A DNA stretch of 64,000 nucleotides from assembly GCA_013396755.1 (NCBI GenBank), contig VWZF01004054.1, positions 949,001 through 1,013,000 on the forward strand, written 5' to 3'. This document shows positions 46,077-56,600 of this stretch, piece by piece (the first letter of the stretch is position 1; each line of letters opens with the position of its first letter). This stretch comes from Sclerurus mexicanus (lineage: Eukaryota > Chordata > Aves > Passeriformes > Furnariidae). A model generated the notes under the pieces. That model saw only the letters and a program-made list of their open reading frames with translations, had not been told where the DNA came from and did no database searches. The translations under genes and the position numbers were made by a program.

Positions 46077-49000
46077 AAGTGATCCAGCTATTCCAAAGTT
46101 GGCTTCAAAAAGCTACAGGGCTTGTGGAAGGGGTATCAGGATCCGTGCCAAGGCTCCACGCAGAGGAATTTGCTCTTCAGGTACTCTAACGCTGGGCGTG
46201 CTGTAGCTTGCAGGTGAACAGGAAGCAGTGTAGTACATCCGAATTTCAGGTAACGTGGTGAAATGCATTCAGTGTCCTGTTCTCCATAAAGATCCATAGA
46301 ATTCACTGTTGTTAAAAACTTGATTGTACTGATGTGAAACATTTTTTTAGGAAGAGGTGGTGGGGTGGAAAGAGCAGAACCCCTGTGAGGAATCAGAAGC
46401 TACTTGGTTTCCAGCCAACCCAACACTTGTGTCTTCATCCTTTAGTTTGAGAAGTAGCTCATGAATTAACAGTGGAATTTCAGGAAACAGACCTTTGGAA
46501 AGGCATCATATTAGTTCCTGATAGAAATCTGTTTGAAAAGGAGGACAAAGCAAAGGGAAATAATTGTTCACTGTGCTACGAAAAGGCAAGTAGAGGAGTG
46601 AGTTGCACACTTGAAAAAAGTCACCATTACCTGTTTCCACTAAGCAGGGAAATGGGGAAAAAACTCATGAGAACATTTGAATTAGGGAAGAGACTAAGCT
46701 TTTCCCTTTCTGAGTATTTATACAGGGTGATGATGCTATTAAAACATAGCAATCCAATTTTTTCTAGAAGGAGTTAATGAACTTGTATAGTTTCTGTGCA
46801 AGGGAAGACGACAAGACATCTCAGGGTTGCCGTGTAAAAATAAAAGCCAGGCTTAATACCCTACCCTGATAGAAATGGTGTGTTCTGTATATAAAATGTA
46901 ATATATCTTCTTGGAATTGTATTTGTAATTATTTGTAAAAAAGACAACCAACCAACCAAAAAATCCCCCAAAACAAAACCATGAACCCCTCCCCAACCTC
47001 CTGTAGTCCCCAGGTCATGTTTTATCCTCTAGATTTTAACTGTACAGCGGTTAGTGGCATTGTTAAAAAAAAAAAAACCACAAACAAAACGTGAGGATTG
47101 TTTAAAATACTGTAAATGAAATGGCAATATTGTTGGAGCTGGGCCTCTGGCAAACAACGACTGCTTAAAGCTTTTCTTCTAGTGTCATTGAATTACTTCC
47201 TTTTTTAGAGAAAATGTGAGTGCTCCCTACTTGCATCTGTCAAATTTTGCCATTCCTTTAAATATTGAGTGAATACCAGTGTTGCCATGACTGGGGCCGA
47301 GTGGGTGTCCAAAAATCGGATGTACCAATCTGTTGTTTGCTTTACATCTTTATATAAAATGCAAATTCACTGTCATGAACACACTGAGAGCCTGGTCTCC
47401 ATGGCTGAGGTTCTCTGAAGCAGCTGCTCGTCGTGTGAAGGGATCCCATTGCCATCTCTGATGGGGCAGATGTGCCAGAGGGCTGAGGGCAGCCTCCTGG
47501 ACTCTTGAGGGGCAAAAGACAAAGGTCTCCTGGATTTGGGTGGAAACAGCTTTGACATGAAGAGCTCACAGGAGCAGATCTGCACTTCGAGGCTCAAAAG
47601 GTAAAAGTGCATCATGGATAGTTTCAGGAATTTAGTGCAGCACAAGGTGCTGGTGAGGAATCAGCTGCCAAACAAACCTACAGGGAACAGATTCTACAGA
47701 TTCCTGATTTCTGTGGGAGGCTGGTGGGCTCTTAGCAGAGGGAGAACAACTAATGGGCAGCACAGCACAGGGGGATCACACCAGGCAGCACCTTGGTTGG
47801 CACCTGCAGCCTGTGAGCGCCAAGATAGGGGTCCCACCCCTGGAAAGCAAACCATTGCATTGAAACAGGGCACGGAACAAATATTTCACCTCAGTCCTGC
47901 CCAACCTCAGAGCTGCAGCTGCATTGCTGTGCATGGTGGGGCTTCAGGAGCAGTTGATGCTGAGGATCAGTGAAGTACCTGCTCAGAGTCAGTAGGAGCT
48001 GGTGGACGCACCCTCAGAGCCAGGCAAAAGTGGATATGTCTCCAGATAAAAAGGGGTAGGAAGGATGTGGTGGTTATTTATTTGCTTTCTGGTGCTTTGT
48101 GGAGGCTTTTCTTATCCTTGGACACTTGGAAGGGGGGGAAATAGGTGCTTAAAACACATGCACAAAGATGCCATTTCTGCCTCGGAATTTGAACTGAAGA
48201 TGAGGTATGGCAAGGCAGGAGGAAAGTAGTTGAGGCTGAGGCTGACCAAGGAAAACTGGGAGGGCAGTGTGGAATTGCATATAGGCCCAAGCTGATGGAG
48301 AAGCTGCTGTTGCCTGCTGTGGGCCTGGGTGAGGTCCCATCGTTTGGGTAATAAATCTGGCTGATGTCATTCAGAACAAGGTTACTCTTAGTTGTAAAAC
48401 GGGGGAGGACTGAAGGAGAAGATCTGGATATTGCTAGTCCTGGAGTTACTCATCGAACTTTTAAAGAGCAGAGTGGTGAGGAAATAGAAAATTTCCTAAA
48501 GATTGGACTTATGTAGCAGTGCTAATGTAGCGATACACTTGCACTTGGTCACTTCATGGGGTGGGGAAAGGTAGTTTAGGAAGTGGTGGCTTGGGGGACT
48601 CGTACTAGAGGGCAAAGTGAAGGACAGACTGTTCACTTTAATGTTTCTAAAATACTTTTAATCTCTGCCACAAAGCACCTCTGCCTCAAATTTTGGTATG
48701 ACAGGGCTGCTTTTTAACAGGAACAGACTTGGATTTTTGTCTCACTATAGAAATAAGGACCATCTGCACAACCGGAGCGTGGGCTCACGTGCTGAGCCCT
48801 CCTGGTCCCTGCCTGCCACAGCATAGGAGGTGTTGGCACCTGGGCTGCTTCTGACCTCCAAAGCACTCCAAACACTTTGTGTTTGGGCAGAGGAGGAGGT
48901 CAGGATGCCCTGCAGTCAGGATACAAGGGAGGGCGGTACAGCTGTTGCCTGTGGGTTGCACATCCGGATGAAGGGATGTAGACAGGCTGGCAGATGTGAT

Positions 49001-50535
49001 GGGAAGCTTGGTTGGGCAGGAGGGACCTGGCTGCCCAGGCTTGGATGGCAGAGGAAAGCACGGGATGTTCTTTAGCAAGGCACAGCGAGGATGTGGCACT
49101 GGCACAGGGCTTGTCAGATGGCAGAATGACTCAGCAGGGACACAGCAGCCACCTCCTGCCACCCAGGCCTTGGCACACAGGAACAGTTAGAGAAGGAGAT
49201 CGACGCCTCAGCAAGGAAAGAATAAACAGCTTTGTGTTTGACTTTGGTGATGTGAGACCAGATCCTCCATTCTCTCATCAATCGTGCAGCTTCCCCTGGC
49301 ACCACGGCGGGGAGGGAGAGGCTGAGCTACTTCTGTCTCCAGTCAGCTCAGGCTGCACCTTTTGTGGAGGGGGTGCAGAGCTCAAACACCTGTGCTGGGG
49401 TACTGAAGGTCACCAGGACTGTGACCTGTGTCACCGCTCGTCATGAGGCTTCCCAGGTGCTGAGGTTTGCCCTGCACTGCATTGGGGTAAGGGCAGGTAA
49501 ACCAGAAAGGGACTCTCAGGGCTGCTTTGAGGCCCAGTTCGGCAGCCAGCGAGGGCAGGGGAAGGCATCTGGTAGGACTGAGGTGACAGTACAGGTACAT
49601 GTGGCATCCCTGACGGGCCACTGTGCAGCACCTTCTGCCTGGGCAGGCACTGCAGGGGTGCAGCTGTGAGGATGTCACAGGGAACGAAAACACAGTGTGG
49701 GGCAGCAGCTGCAGAGCTCAGAGAAGGCACAGCAGGGCAGGGGAGGCTGGGTGGGTGTGGGAAACCACCTCAAGGCATGATCCTTGGGGTCTGGATGGGG
49801 TGAGTGCAGTTCCACAGTAAAGGTGAGAGGCCAGAATGGAGCAGGGAAAGGGCACAAGGGTGTGCCAGGCACGGGCAGCCTGGAGGGCTCACGGTTTGGG
49901 ACAGTGTTTGGTGAGCACAGAGTGCAACAAACGTGTAAAAAAGTCCTTGGGTTAACGAGAAGATCTTGAATCTCGTGGCTGGAAATAGCTGTGAGGAGCA
50001 CAGGCCCTGGGGAGCTGTCAGGAGATGTCAGCCACTGGAATGCTAATTCCCTTGGAGCAGGCTGAGCAAACTTAGCACTGCTGGAAGCATTTAGGAAAGA
50101 GGAAGGGATGTATTCAGCATCCTGCAGGTATCCTGGGCCAGTTAACCACTGCTTTGCAGCATCGTTACCTTCTGTGTTACAGGCAATGTAAATGTGGCAG
50201 AAAGTTTGCACAGTCTCCTTTAAATAAAGGATATAAAAGTACTTTTCTGCTTAAAGTGAAGTTTTAGAATGAGCTCCCACAGGACTCTGCTCTTTGTGTG
50301 TCAGAGGAGTGGATTAAAATAAGAATAATGTGGGCCTTAGAAGTTGTGCTTACTCCCAACTGAAACCCATCAGTCTCACTACACGTCCAAATACGGCATC
50401 TCCCAAGCAAATGCTATGCTTACAAATGCATTTCTTAAAGAAAAAAAGTGTATGATTTGAATATATGTCAGAATTTATACAGAAGAATGTTATTTAAAAT
50501 GAATAAAAATAAATGTATATAATTTGTATCTATGC
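46077..50535 (+). other. MEGF9: MEGF9 3' untranslated region
   Basis: From the stop codon to the polyadenylation region is about 4.46 kb without an intron or recognised repeat; long 3' UTRs are known for MEGF9. Candidate internal AATAAA signals occur at 46839-46844 and 50223-50228, among others. Pumilio-type TGTATATA motifs lie at 46886-46893 and 50514-50521. A CCAA-rich and A-rich low-complexity stretch lies at about 46936-46981 and a poly-A run at 47065-47078. The extent is inferred, not shown by transcripts. Confidence 0.7.
46839..46844 (+). terminator. MEGF9: possible early polyadenylation signal
   Basis: AATAAA lies 763 bases after the MEGF9 stop. Use of it would give a short-UTR isoform; downstream GT-richness is modest, so this is tentative. 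Confidence 0.35.
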
Positions 50536-50550
50536 CACTTGGATCTTTGC
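50502..50550 (+). terminator. MEGF9: probable main polyadenylation site of MEGF9
   Basis: Two AATAAA hexamers abut at 50502-50507 and 50508-50513. About 30-50 bases later comes a strongly GT/T-rich stretch (tgcctttgtgtttttgttc), the classic downstream element. Cleavage is expected near 50525-50540. The distance from the stop codon fits the long 3' UTR known for this gene. Confidence 0.7.
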
Positions 50551-51900
50551 CTTTGTGTTTTTGTTCACTGAAGTTCAGCAGAAGTCTTCCCACTGACAGA
50601 AAGGATCGAATCTGATCTCATCCTAGTAATATTTGTTCCAAGAGAATTATTCCTTTATTATAGCCCTGTATGCAAGATAAGAACCAAGACACAAAAATGT
50701 TCTCTAACATCAGATATTCATAAGTACAGTTGACATCCTGTGTTGGATAATCTGGCTAAAAATGAGCCCTCTGATGTCTTGTATCTGCTGTGAACCATCC
50801 CAGCCCTCAGCTGCTCACAGTGACGTGTTTGGGAGCTCCACAGTCAGTGTCTGTTTTCCCACTCTTTTCTGTATCATTCACGTAGACACATTTTGTCAGA
50901 GACATGAGTCATTAACAACAAAACCCTCAGAGCAAAGCTAGAAGTGGGATGAGGATATTGGATCAGATTTTTCTTCCTGACCACAAATGTCTTTCAAAGG
51001 CCAGTTCTGCTATAGATACTCAGAAATCCATGCATGGTGTCAGTGGTTTTGAACAGTTTAGGGAATGTCTGTGGAAAACTTGTGTTTCTGTCTCGCTTGG
51101 CAGCATTAGGAAATTGATTTTATTTTTGCAAATATGACCGCTGAAGGCTCAGCTTTTCTGCTGAAAGCTGTGTCTGACTCTTCAGCCCTTATTAAGCAAT
51201 GAACTTGGAGAAGCAAGGCTCCATAAACTAAGCGAGCACTTGGTTTTAAGTGTTCACTCCAATGTTTAACTGAGCCAGGGCTATATAAGTAAGAGCCACA
51301 GTGGTGAAATTCCAGGGAGTTTATGGAGACCTGATTTGCATTAGCAGAGCACTTGGATTGTGTATGACTTAAGTTAGGAAGAATCTTGCTGTGAGCTGTA
51401 AGAGGAGGAGGAAGAACTGAGAGCTCAACCAGGTCCCCAGAGTAGGGAGTGAGAACAGGAGGGTGACGAGGGCCCGTGTTGAGCTGACGGTGACATCCAC
51501 CCTCCCCGTGCCACCACAGCACAGCCAGCAGCTGGCTCTCGTCCTGCTCCGGGGCAGCCTGTGCTCAACTCGTCCCTACCACTACACTCACCATAAGTAC
51601 TTCTTTCCCAGACTCCCTTTAGGACTCTCTTCCCGACGTGGGAAGGACCTTGAGAAGTAGGGAAGTTCCAACACGGCTTCCTGGCATGAGGATTTAGTGT
51701 AATCTCCCCAAATGTGCTGTTAATTAAGCTAAGGTTAAACAACATTAAGCAGATTATCAGAAGGCAAGTTGTTAACTGCTTCTAAACACATTTCCCAGAC
51801 CTTTCTGCCCCTCTCAGCTTCTTGGTGCTGCTGCAGGTTTTAAAACATTGGGCAGTGCAGTGAGCCAGGGAAATTTCCCATCCTGTCTGTGTGTAGATAC

Positions 51901-52044
51901 ATAGACTTACAGAATCCTCGAGTGGTTTGGGCTGGAATGGAATATAAAGATCATCTTGTTGCAACCCCCTGCCATGGGCAGGGACACCTTCCAGGTTGCT
52001 CAGGGCCCCATCCAACCCAGACTTGAACACTTCCAGGGAAGATA
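51901..52044 (-). repeat. CR1 LINE 3' fragment, antisense
   Basis: The + strand reads acagaatcctcgagtggttt, gggctggaatggaatataaa, gatcatcttgttgcaaccc, ccatgggcagggacacctt, gacttgaacacttccaggg, the standard reverse-complement CR1 tail with the octamer at the left end. Confidence 0.9.
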
Positions 52045-52480
52045 GACATTGATCCGTCTCTGTATATCTATATCTTTGTCCATTGGCCAAACACGTCATG
52101 AAGCAATCAATAAACCTGTCAAGGAGGGCCCTGCTGATTTCCTCTTGAACACAGTGTGTTGGACATGGACTGTGGCTCTGCAGACATTGGTGTTGTGTGT
52201 GCCCACAGCACATGAGCAGTGAGTGATTTGTTCTGTACTTGTAGCTGGGTGGACACTGATTGAAGACATGCATCAAACACATAACACCTCACTGAAACCT
52301 TTAACAAAAGCAAATTGGTATCATCCTTTCAGTGAGTGGACTCGTTGATTTTACAAAGATCTGCTCTGTAAACAAGAGAAGCCACATTCCAGCCTGGCTG
52401 GTCAGATCCCGGTGCCATATGGCAGACCCGATTTTGTGAACTTATCTTCAGCTTGGCAGAGGCCCCTGCAAAAGGGTCCC

Positions 52481-52497
52481 GGTCACATGAGGTGACC
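52481..52497. promoter_or_regulatory. perfect inverted repeat GGTCAC-N5-GTGACC
   Basis: The arms 52481-52486 and 52492-52497 are exact reverse complements. The left arm with its spacer contains TCACATGA, a match to the E-box/M-box type bound by bHLH-ZIP factors. It lies about 1.05 kb before CDK5RAP2 exon 1. Spacing does not fit a standard estrogen response element (3 bases). Function is unknown. Confidence 0.3.
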
Positions 52498-53080
52498 AGT
52501 GTCTCCCAAGGTCTCTCACGGGGGAGTTGAAGGGACCAAACACCCCTTAGGATCATCAGACCCCGAAGGCAAAGCAGGAGGCATGTCCAATTGGACAGGA
52601 GATGGGATTAAGACCTTACTTGTGCTAAGTAGTGCCTGGCATTTCCTGGCAGTTTGGGGCTCTGACAGCTGCTCCACCCTGCACTTAGAAAGCCAGAGGA
52701 ATGAAGCAGGGATGGGAAACCCACCGTGACCCTACACACCCAGAGCTGCAGTGGCTGTGCCACCAGCCTGGGCCATTTGGCAAGTGACAGCATTAATCTC
52801 TTCTGGACAAGGAGGAACAGCACATGGAGCTCACAGGTCACCAGGACAACTGGGAACAATCAACTCCCACAGCCCACGGTCGGCCCTTATCCGTGGCTGA
52901 ATTCCTGGCCAGGTAAGAGTTGCCTTTAACCCAGAGGATGGGGAGTGAAACCTGACACGGGGAGTGAAACCTGAGCAAAACAGTGGTACTGGTACTCTGG
53001 GGGGAAACCAAAGCTAGAAGAGGAAACCAAATCCAAGGCACATGGTTCCTCCTCCCGTGGGCAAGGTGTGTGTCCCCCTG

Positions 53081-53174
53081 GGATGGATGGATAGATGGAT
53101 GGATGGATGGATGGATGGATGGATGGATGGATGGATGGATGGATGGATGGAGGGAGGGAGGGATGGATGGATCT
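53081..53174. repeat. GGAT tetranucleotide microsatellite (copy A)
   Basis: About 90 bases of GGAT units, with one ATA interruption near 53091 and a GGGA-variant block near 53150-53162. A second array of the same motif follows the gap at 53740, and the two probably represent one locus (see the duplicated block). Confidence 0.95.
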
Positions 53175-53512
53175 TCCTTGTGTTACAGGGAAGAGATCCA
53201 GTCCTGGCACGGCGACGCTGTAAATATTGCCGGGAAATATTTAAATCCTACATAGGCAGCTCCCAAATAATTAATTAAAAGGCAGGGCGAGCAGGGTGGG
53301 CAGCAAGGGGATGTCTGGGGCTCTGGCAGGGTCACCCTCAGGGACACCACGGCGTCTAATCCAGGTCAGCATTTCCAGGCTGTCAGTATTCCGAAATGTT
53401 AACCATAATTGTATTTTCTCCCCCAAAAAGCCGGCATGCTTTAAAGAAAAAAAAACAAACCAAAAAACCGCGGGTTGTTTCGAAATCAACCTGCATGGGT
53501 GCTGACAGCTGC
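53094..53512. repeat. duplicated block, copy A (probable assembly duplication)
   Basis: These 419 bases match 53740-54158 at a constant offset of 646, identical as far as I can read. The match ends at a single N (53513). See copy B. Confidence 0.85.
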
Positions 53513-53513
53513 N

Positions 53514-53631
53514 GCGGCTTCAGCGGCTTCAGCTGTGGCGACGCAAAGATGGCGGCAGCGATTGCGGGCGTTTGAATTCCAGGGAAGCCGCCAAGCGCGC
53601 ACAAAGGCGGCGGGGCCGCCGGGCCGGCCGC
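53514..53631 (+). promoter_or_regulatory. CDK5RAP2: CDK5RAP2 core promoter / 5' UTR, CpG-rich
   Basis: This is the part before the ATG of a 204-base CpG-rich contig piece bounded by a single N and a 22-N gap. It contains aagatggcggc at 53546-53556, a strong YY1 motif of the kind placed just downstream of transcription starts, and a short uORF. No TATA box is seen, as expected for a housekeeping CpG-island promoter. The actual transcription start is not determinable. Confidence 0.6.
53549..53575 (+). CDS. upstream ORF in CDK5RAP2 5' UTR (8 codons)
   Basis: ATG at 53549 sits in a strong Kozak context (A at -3, G at +4). It reads MAAAIAGV, then TGA at 53573-53575, ending 56 bases before the main ATG, whose context is weaker (C at -3, G at +4). 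It would act as a translational uORF only if transcription starts upstream. The ATG is also the core of the YY1 motif, so the motif may be DNA-level only. Confidence 0.4.
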   Translation: MAAAIAGV

Positions 53632-53684
53632 ATGGACTCGCTGCCGGGGGAGGACCCGACGCTGCCGCTGGCCTTGGAGGGCAG
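53632..53684 (+). CDS. CDK5RAP2: CDK5RAP2 exon 1 (coding part)
   Basis: ATG at 53632; donor gtacgg starts at 53685. It encodes 17 residues plus two bases of a Ser codon. The exon lies in an isolated 204-base contig piece between an N and a 22-N gap, so its placement relative to its flanks is unsure although its identity is good. Confidence 0.85.
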
Positions 53685-56600
53685 GTACGGCGGGGGCTGA
53701 GCGGCCGGGGCTGTGCTNNNNNNNNNNNNNNNNNNNNNNGATGGATGGATGGATGGATGGATGGATGGATGGATGGATGGATGGATGGATGGATGGAGGG
53801 AGGGAGGGATGGATGGATCTTCCTTGTGTTACAGGGAAGAGATCCAGTCCTGGCACGGCGACGCTGTAAATATTGCCGGGAAATATTTAAATCCTACATA
53901 GGCAGCTCCCAAATAATTAATTAAAAGGCAGGGCGAGCAGGGTGGGCAGCAAGGGGATGTCTGGGGCTCTGGCAGGGTCACCCTCAGGGACACCACGGCG
54001 TCTAATCCAGGTCAGCATTTCCAGGCTGTCAGTATTCCGAAATGTTAACCATAATTGTATTTTCTCCCCCAAAAAGCCGGCATGCTTTAAAGAAAAAAAA
54101 ACAAACCAAAAAACCGCGGGTTGTTTCGAAATCAACCTGCATGGGTGCTGACAGCTGCTGGCTTCACCCCTGCCGGCTACGAAGAGCAGCGATCAGGATT
54201 TGGAACGAAAGCGTCATTATTTCTCGCGCCAAGTCTGCTGACGGCGTGGCGCTGTGGGGGACACGGGATCCCTGAGCTGCAGTGTGTGTTCTGCCCCGGC
54301 AGGAGCACGGGGCCCTGGTGGATCCCCTAAAGCCTCTTCCAGAGGGTATTTTCTTGGAGCAGCTCCCGAGACCGGCGGCGGCCGCCCCGTCCCCTCAGGC
54401 GCCCCCACAGGCTCCTTCCCTCACTCAACATGGCGCCCGGCGCCTCCCTCCCCCTTTGCNCCGCAGCGCCAGCGGCTCCCAGCTGCCCGACATCACCCAC
54501 GGGGACCCCCAGCTCGGCCCGGCCGGCGGAGAAGGTAAGGCTGAACCCCGAGGGGGAAAACTGAGGGAGGAAACCCCTCAGCCCTGTGGGGGTAAAACCC
54601 CTCAGCCCTGTGGGGGTAAAACCCCTCAGCCCTGAGGGGTAAAAAACCCCAAACCCGGCTTTTAAGCGATGTGCCTTTGTGCCGGCCGAGGGCTCTCGGG
54701 GCTGCCCCGTGCCCGCGGCCAGCACGGCTCCAGCCTCACCTGAGGCGATGGGGGGTTTGCGGAGCGTGTGTTCGAACACTCGAACAGCCGGCGGTGCTGC
54801 CCGGCCCGCGCCCCTCGCTCTGCACCCTCCCCGTCTCGGGCACTGCTGCCCGCAGAGCTGCGTTAAGGAGCTTTCCTGCCCAGCTCCCCGTGAAAAGAAT
54901 TCAGAAGAATTCAGTACGTTTTTCTGTGTGATGACTGTAGCGTCGCAGAATGGTTTGGGTTGGAAGGGACATTAAAGATCATCTCGTCCCACTGCCGTGC
55001 CGTGGGCAGGGACACCTTCCACTAGCCCAGGTTGATCCAAACCTCATCCAACCTGGTCCTGGACACTTCCAGGGATGGGGCGGCCACAGCTTCTCTGGGA
55101 AAACCTGTGCCAGGGCCTGCCCACCCTCACAGGGAAGGATTTCTTCCAAATCTCTGCTCTAACCCTGCCCTCTGCCAGTTCGAAGCCATCACCCTTGTCC
55201 TGTCCCCTCCAGCCCCTCTCCATCTCTCTTGGAGCCCCATGAGGTACTCCAGGTGTCATATAACTAAGTTCATCTTCAGTTGTGGGAGTCTTGCTTGAAT
55301 CCCTTATTTTAAAGTTAAGTGTCTGGACAGTACTAGTTTGAAACATCCTGTCTCTGTCTACTGTCCTGTGCCCTGTTACTTGAAGTTTCAGGTGTATGTT
55401 TTGATTTTCTTTATGCACATCTGTATCCAGCAACATAACTTGGCTGAGTTCATGGCATAGATGAAGTAGGTAATTGAAACTTAGGTTTCAAGTAGGTAAG
55501 ACAAATCAAATTAGATGGTCTACCAGGAAGTTATATTCACTCACAGAAGGAGGTAAATTAGCATTGCTCTATTGTGCTTGTGCTCTAGGAAAGTTGCCTT
55601 GTGAAATTAATTAGAGTGTCACGATGTGAAAAACACTGGCTGGTGCTCTTTGGGTAATTTTCAAGACTGCTTTACGCAGTTTCATAAGAATTTTGGAAGT
55701 AATTTAAATGAATTTATTTATTTTTTTTAGTTAGTATGAGAGTCAGTCTGAGTCCTCAGCTGTATCTGCTTTATATTTAAGATGATGTAAGTGCTACATT
55801 GTCATTATTCTGATTTCAGTGTATGTCGTGGTTTAAATGGGTGATGTTGGAATTTGGGATCTTAAGTGTTAGACAGTTTGTTGTGATCAAGAAGAAATCT
55901 AGATGCTACTTAGTAGCACTAATGTGATGTAAACAAAGGGCAAAGCAATGCTTCCCTTGCTTCCCAAAAGGTATTTTACTTTTATTATGTTTAGATTAGT
56001 GTAGACCCTTGCCGAATTAAAGCCTTGCTTAGAGATTCTGCTGTCTGAACTTGTTCCGTCTTCTTAAATGTCTAGTGTTGCCAGATGTGGCAGAAGACAC
56101 AGCAGTCTCACCAGCTCGGGCTCGGACCATGAAGGACTATGAAAATGTAAGCAGACTTTTAATATAGGACTTGGTGAGAGATTTATGGCCAAGACATTCA
56201 CACCATGCTGCTTGAAGTGTTGCCTCTTGGGGTCAGATTTTTAGTTTGTGTCAGTTCACACACATCTGTTGAGCTGTGACCAGGTGGATGTCCCTGCCCG
56301 TGTTTTGAACCTCCATTTCTTAAGTATTGCTTTCAAAACCGAGGCAGGAATTTGTTGTTGAGGGCAGCCAACTGCTGTGCTGAAGTTGTGAAACAAAAAT
56401 TGGCACCCTCTGCTCAAAAGTTCCTGCAAATTACCACAAACACCAGAGCTTGGTTTGCACATCTGCCGTTGATTTATTTCAGGGAGACATCAAGTTTATT
56501 TTCATTTAGGCTAGTGCAGGGTTTGGCTTTGTAATTCATTGGCTGCACCATGATGCCTTTTGACTTTATAATTACATATGAGAGTGCTTGGAATACTTCT

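Larger units (their letters stand above)
50551..53513. other. MEGF9-CDK5RAP2 intergenic region
   Basis: About 3 kb between the predicted MEGF9 end and the first CDK5RAP2 bases. It contains an antisense CR1 fragment (51901-52044), a perfect inverted repeat at 52481-52497, a 16-base direct repeat with period 19 at 52940-52974, and a GGAT tetranucleotide array (53081-53174). Its last 419 bases are repeated after the N-gap. No gene was recognised. Confidence 0.75.
53685..54466 (+). other. CDK5RAP2: CDK5RAP2 intron 1 as assembled (contains gap)
   Basis: Contains the 22-N gap (53718-53739), the second copy of the 419-base block, and a CpG-rich, promoter-like stretch at about 54205-54460. That stretch has ttctcgcgccaag (E2F-like) and a YY1-like atggcgccc near 54430. 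The apparent 782-base length is not reliable. Another single N lies at 54460, six bases before exon 2. Confidence 0.6.
54535..56075 (+). other. CDK5RAP2: CDK5RAP2 intron 2
   Basis: Donor GTAAGG, acceptor aaatgtctag. It contains a 24-bp minisatellite (54576-54647) and an antisense CR1 (54940-55250). The remainder is AT-rich intron without recognised features. Confidence 0.85.
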
